This document shows positions 6,701 to 10,964 of a stretch of DNA of 10,964 nt, one piece after another. The translations under genes and the position numbers were made by a program. The notes under the pieces were generated by a model. The model saw only the letters and a program-made list of their open reading frames with translations. It did no database searches and was not told the DNA's origin. Source of the DNA: an uncultured Eubacteriales bacterium (GTDB lineage Bacteria > Bacillota_A > Clostridia > Lachnospirales > Cellulosilyticaceae). The DNA lies in contig USPX01000049.1 of assembly GCA_900556665.1 (NCBI GenBank), forward strand, positions 1 to 10,964, given 5' to 3'. How positions within the stretch are numbered: position 1 is the stretch's first letter; the number at the start of each line of letters is the position of its first letter.

Positions 6701-9700
6701 ATGAGAATTAAAAAGCGTATTGCTGGAATATTAGCATTTGCAATGTTAGTAAGCAGTACAAGTGTATTAGGAAATCCTCAAAATAGATTACCAAGTGATG
6801 GTATTGAACCTATTAAGGTTATGCATACGAAGTGGCCAGAAAAAGACGATATTAGTCCATCTATTCAAATCACATTCTCACGTGCAACTAATACAATGCC
6901 AACTACAGTGCTTCCCGGTACTAATCCACAGGATAATAAAGAGGAGGCTGAGTATTATAGCTTTCTTTTAGAAGACATACATGGTGAGGCATTTGAGTCA
7001 GACCGTTTCCGTGCAACAGAAGGGCAAGAAAAGTATGTAGAGCTTATTGAAGAGCACTTAACAGGAACTCAAGAGCTTAAAAACGGTAACTTATATAAGG
7101 TAAAAGTTAAGCCAGGACACTTACACTATGATGCATTAGGCAAAGAGTATGAAGCAGAACTTTCTAATATTATTAATTCAGAGCCTAGTAAATATTTCTT
7201 AACTGATTTTAATACAATCATGAGAGAAAAAGATGATCAGATTGAAGTTTTATGGGAGTACATTCCTGGAGCTACATATAAGCTTGTGTATATTGATAAA
7301 GACGTAAATACTAAAGATGGTGTTGACGGAAGAGATGGCAGTGAACAAACTGGCGTAGGTACACAAACAGTAATCATCAAAGATGAAGACGCAAAAGTCG
7401 TTACAGAAGGTGGCGTTAAAAAGGTAAAATACGTTATTCCGAATACAATGCCAGGAGAAAAATATTCAGCTTATGTACTTGCTACAGATATTTCAAGTAA
7501 GTTTTTAAGAGATGGATGGGAAAAGGTCGGTAAAAACATAGAGACACCTAAAATAGCGCAAGCTTCTAGAAGTGTAAGTTTAACTATCCTTAACATTGGT
7601 AAAAAACGTATAGAACTTAAATGGCAACTTGGTGCTTGGGCAGATAATAATACTTTAGAAACAACTAAAATCTATCGTATGATGGAAGGTGAAAATTCTT
7701 ACAGATTAGTAGGTACACTTAACAATAATATGCTGAATCCAAGAGATCCAGGGCGATTTGAACACGATGAACCTAAAAAAAAGAGTTTCTATTATGTAGA
7801 ATTTATCTTTACAGGTGGTGAAGTACTTCGCACAAAAGAGTGCCCATATACACCATATGAATTGAGGGAACAACCTCTTAAACCACAAGTACCAGAACCA
7901 TATTCAGATAAAATAAGAAATGAAGCAGGTTTTGAAAAGAACAAGTACCTTGTAACAGGTGATGATGTTAGCGTAGATAAAATGAAAGCAAATACATTTT
8001 ATATGAAATATAAAGATCCTTTTAAGTTACAGCTTGTTTGGGATGCACCTAAAAAGGCAGATGGAAAGATCGAACATGAAATGAGATATGACATTTGGGT
8101 AGCAGAGGATGAAAGCACCTTAGAGGATACAGATGTAGCACCAATTATTGAGAATCTAGCAATTGCTAAGGATTCCGATGATGAGTTGATTTATAAACAA
8201 GATAAAAAAACAATTATTGGTTTCAAAACTGAATTAGATAAATACATCACATCTGAGCAAAAAGTAAAACCACTTATATCTAATAAAACTTATTATATTA
8301 AAATAGTAGCAAAACGTGATTATAGTGGAGAATACAGTATTTCACAACCTACAATTGTAGCAATTACAGTGGATAAAAATGGTGATATCTTTACACCACC
8401 AATCTTAGCTAAGCCACCACTTAGAATTCAAGAAAATGGTATTGATACAGAAAGTATCACTATTGAATGGTTAGAAAAATGGTATGAAATTATAGCAAAT
8501 CATCCAGATAATTATACAGATGAAGAGGAAAACTTCTTCGCTAAGTTATGGAATAGTAGAGTTTATACAGGTGGTACACCAGCTATTAAATTTAAAGGTG
8601 ATCCTGATCTTAAAGAACATATCTTAAAGACAAAGAATGATGTAGAAGCAGTTAAAAAAATTGTAGGTAATGATTATAATAAAGACTATAGAGACAGGGA
8701 AGTTACACTAGGTAATGATATCAAATATGAAGTTAAAACATTACCTTATGACGAAGTAATTAAACAAATTAAGGACCAAAATACAGCAGTAAGTACAGCA
8801 AGTGCCATTAGTTTAGAAAAATGGATTGTACAAAATGAAAGTGATTCAGTTGATGGATGGCATACAATTGAACCAGAAGATGCAACACATGGTGACCAAT
8901 TACCTTGGAAAGATTATAAAGTAACTGGCCTTAGTCCTAATACACGTTACGTTATTTTAATTAGAGCATACCGTGTATTAGATTCAGGTGAAAAACTTAC
9001 ACAGACTTATCCAAGTTATATCATTGGTACAACTGCTACAGAGTTTAAACCACCACAGGCTAAACCAACTGTACCAGTTTTAAATCCAAACGGGGTAACT
9101 GATGATACTGTTTCTGTTTGGTGGACATACAATGAAGATTTTGAATATGAAATCGTATATAGTAGAGTAGAAGATCCAGACTCAGCTAAAAAATGGGAGT
9201 TTACAATATCAGATGAACCAGGTAATAAAGACTATGTGGCTAACGGTGGAAAAGCAATTGTTACAATTACAGGCTTAATGCCAGATACAACTTATAATGT
9301 ATGGATTCGCGCCAAACAAAAAGAAGGCAATGAAATTTCAAGTTGGAGTAATCCAGTATCACAAAAGACACTTACAATTGAAAATCCAGATCCACCAAGA
9401 GGACTTGGAAAAGCAGATTATCAAAGTATCTTAGAACTTGGACACGACTTCTTACCAGTTACTGATAACTATATAACAGTAAGTTGGATTCGCGACGTAG
9501 AAGATTTAGAAGGTATTGAAGGACCAGAAGGTGAGGGGTATGACCCTAATAAAGCCTATTCTTATGAGATAGAATTCGCTGATAACGTAGAATTCCTAGA
9601 CAGTATCGTATTAAATACTTCAGGTGAAAATGCGGGTGGTGAAGAAAGTGGTTATGAAATCATTGATAAGACAATGGTAAAATTCACTGGATTACAAGCC

Positions 9701-10945
9701 AATAGACCATACTATGTAAGAGCTAAAACAATCTTAGTATTTACAGATCCAGAGACAGGTAGAAAAATTGTACGAGAATCTGTATATACAAAGTATGTAA
9801 GGCTTATAACTAAAACATCTAGTGGTGAATTTGATGGTGGGGATAATGAGAACATTGTGACTTATCCAGAACCAATCGTAGAATCTTATAAAAATGATAT
9901 TTGGACATGGGAAATTGTAGATACTAATAAAGTTATTACACAAATCCAAGCTAAAAAAGATTACTACTATACAGTAGATGTAAAACTTTATAAAAATAAG
10001 ACTGATGCTAAAGTAAGAACAATTAAAATGGCGAAATCAGTTTTAGATACATTAATTAATCAAGGAATGGCACTTAAAATCCAAACATATGTTGGAGAAT
10101 ATGAGATCCCAGCCAAAACCCTTGAATACTATAGCAAGAAGCATAGTGCGAAGGATATAGTACAAATTGATTTAACAACAGCTAAAAGTGCCGATATTTA
10201 TACATATCAAAGAAGCTATCCTGAAATGCTTATTAAAGGTGAACGTTTAGAAATTCGATTCAGAGGAGATAAACAGACCACAACAGTTAATAAGCTAGAT
10301 GGTTATGCGATGGTTAAATTAAAATTAGATACAGTAGAATCTTACCGTTATCAAGATTTATATACATATACTTACTATTATGATTCTGCAAAATGGGTAA
10401 AAGCAAATCATACGATTGAGACACTTAATGAGACATTCTTAAAATATCAAACATCTCAATTAGGTATGTTTGCACTTTATCAAAAAAACATTGCAAGCTC
10501 AGGAAGTATAAGTTATACAATGGGTAAATTAATGAACGCATATAACATTAATGGATTAGGTACAGTATACTATAGCAAAGACTATGTATATCGTGATCAA
10601 TATGTAGCACTTATGATGGGTATTGCTCAAAACAAATCAAGCATTGATTTAACAGTAAAACCAAGTACTGAAACATTTAATAAAGCTAAATCAACAGGTA
10701 TTTTTATTGGAAATAATAGTGGAACTATTACAGAAGAACAAGCGGTGGCTGGACTTGTAAAACTGTATGAATTAAAAACAGGGTACAAAGTAAAACCATC
10801 AAGTGTAAGTTTCCAAAATGTAAGTGCAGATTATCGTGAAGCTGTAAGAAAGGCTTATGCAGCAGGTCTTATTACAGAGATTAATCCAAAAGCAAAAGTA
10901 ACATATGCTAAATTATGTGATATGATTATACAAGTAATTGAATAG
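6701..10945 (+). CDS. Large secreted FN3-repeat protein with C-terminal degenerate SLH-like domains (1414 aa)
   Basis: Second gene of the operon, with the same architecture as its neighbour. The signal peptide is MRIKKRIAGILAFAMLVSST and onwards, with cleavage likely after Gly24 (VLG). After an N-terminal segment (25-160), about six FN3-like units follow: 161-287, 288-393, 395-562, 566-783, 784-897 and 898-1038. Telling motifs are GLSPNTRYVILIRA, GLMPDTTYNVWIRAK and GLQANRPYYVRAK; PP pairs mark the junctions. The fifth unit (784-897) is the most canonical in length. The fourth has a large insertion (about 590-670). The first holds an Asp/Gly-rich loop (199-215). A beta module (about 1060-1262) ends in TSQLGMFALYQ, resembling the module that often precedes SLH domains in clostridial surface proteins. 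Three SLH-like units follow at about 1269-1318, 1320-1366 and 1369-1412; the last (FQNVSADYREAVRKAYAAGL) is the clearest. Only two cysteines, no LPXTG and no catalytic motif are visible. It probably acts with the upstream protein at the cell surface; this is inference from shared layout and linkage. Confidence 0.9.
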   Translation: MRIKKRIAGILAFAMLVSSTSVLGNPQNRLPSDGIEPIKVMHTKWPEKDDISPSIQITFSRATNTMPTTVLPGTNPQDNKEEAEYYSFLLEDIHGEAFESDRFRATEGQEKYVELIEEHLTGTQELKNGNLYKVKVKPGHLHYDALGKEYEAELSNIINSEPSKYFLTDFNTIMREKDDQIEVLWEYIPGATYKLVYIDKDVNTKDGVDGRDGSEQTGVGTQTVIIKDEDAKVVTEGGVKKVKYVIPNTMPGEKYSAYVLATDISSKFLRDGWEKVGKNIETPKIAQASRSVSLTILNIGKKRIELKWQLGAWADNNTLETTKIYRMMEGENSYRLVGTLNNNMLNPRDPGRFEHDEPKKKSFYYVEFIFTGGEVLRTKECPYTPYELREQPLKPQVPEPYSDKIRNEAGFEKNKYLVTGDDVSVDKMKANTFYMKYKDPFKLQLVWDAPKKADGKIEHEMRYDIWVAEDESTLEDTDVAPIIENLAIAKDSDDELIYKQDKKTIIGFKTELDKYITSEQKVKPLISNKTYYIKIVAKRDYSGEYSISQPTIVAITVDKNGDIFTPPILAKPPLRIQENGIDTESITIEWLEKWYEIIANHPDNYTDEEENFFAKLWNSRVYTGGTPAIKFKGDPDLKEHILKTKNDVEAVKKIVGNDYNKDYRDREVTLGNDIKYEVKTLPYDEVIKQIKDQNTAVSTASAISLEKWIVQNESDSVDGWHTIEPEDATHGDQLPWKDYKVTGLSPNTRYVILIRAYRVLDSGEKLTQTYPSYIIGTTATEFKPPQAKPTVPVLNPNGVTDDTVSVWWTYNEDFEYEIVYSRVEDPDSAKKWEFTISDEPGNKDYVANGGKAIVTITGLMPDTTYNVWIRAKQKEGNEISSWSNPVSQKTLTIENPDPPRGLGKADYQSILELGHDFLPVTDNYITVSWIRDVEDLEGIEGPEGEGYDPNKAYSYEIEFADNVEFLDSIVLNTSGENAGGEESGYEIIDKTMVKFTGLQANRPYYVRAKTILVFTDPETGRKIVRESVYTKYVRLITKTSSGEFDGGDNENIVTYPEPIVESYKNDIWTWEIVDTNKVITQIQAKKDYYYTVDVKLYKNKTDAKVRTIKMAKSVLDTLINQGMALKIQTYVGEYEIPAKTLEYYSKKHSAKDIVQIDLTTAKSADIYTYQRSYPEMLIKGERLEIRFRGDKQTTTVNKLDGYAMVKLKLDTVESYRYQDLYTYTYYYDSAKWVKANHTIETLNETFLKYQTSQLGMFALYQKNIASSGSISYTMGKLMNAYNINGLGTVYYSKDYVYRDQYVALMMGIAQNKSSIDLTVKPSTETFNKAKSTGIFIGNNSGTITEEQAVAGLVKLYELKTGYKVKPSSVSFQNVSADYREAVRKAYAAGLITEINPKAKVTYAKLCDMIIQVIE

Positions 10946-10950
10946 AAAAT

Positions 10951-10964
10951 AAAAAAGCGTCCAT
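10951..10964 (+). terminator. Possible left arm of an operon terminator, cut by the window end
   Basis: Six bases after the final TAG the sequence reads AAAAAAGCGTCCAT. An A-run followed by a GC-rich arm is the usual left side of a bidirectional hairpin terminator, but the matching right arm would lie beyond the window. Confidence 0.3.

Noticed and set aside
7295..7345. The Asp/Gly-rich loop as a dockerin, implying a cellulosome component
   Set aside because: A dockerin needs two such loops, each followed by a helix, usually at a protein end. Here there is one loop in the middle of an FN3-like unit and no helix pattern after it.

Overview
The window comes from a low-GC Gram-positive bacterium, most likely a member of the Clostridia. 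About one third of bases are G+C by eye. Every complete gene has a strong AAGGAGG- or GGGGAGG-type ribosome binding site, codons end mostly in A or T, the one clear terminator is a hairpin with a T-rich tail, and the two largest proteins are exported and end in S-layer-homology-like repeats. A Lachnospirales or Cellulosilyticum-like origin would fit, but this is an impression of style and not a demonstrated match.

All genes read rightwards. Bases 2-433 are the 3' end of a gene whose start lies outside the window; its product is unrecognised. An intergenic region (434-585) carries a plausible promoter and a small hairpin in front of mutY (586-1614), the A/G-specific adenine glycosylase of the 8-oxoguanine repair system. 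mutY is closed by a strong intrinsic terminator (1617-1656). It therefore looks like a single-gene unit with no functional link to what follows.

After an unusually SD-rich leader (1661-1817) come two very large secreted proteins of 1619 and 1414 residues (1818-6677 and 6701-10945), separated by only 23 bases and so probably one operon. They share one architecture: signal peptide, a chain of fibronectin type III (FN3) domains, a conserved beta-rich module, then three degenerate S-layer-homology (SLH)-like units at the extreme C-terminus. The sequence similarity is weak but the order of parts is the same, so they look like old paralogues. No catalytic domain, sortase motif or lipobox is visible in either. 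The simplest reading is a pair of co-expressed wall-associated structural or adhesive proteins.

The most interesting features are: the FN3/SLH-like pair itself; the loss of recognisable TRAE motifs in all six SLH-like units; an unassigned region of about 460 residues at the N-terminus of the first protein; helical insertions in otherwise beta-sandwich modules; and repeated SD-like sequences in the operon leader. No RNA gene, CRISPR array, transposon or phage gene was seen. The window ends 19 bases after the last stop codon, in what may be the left arm of a terminator.
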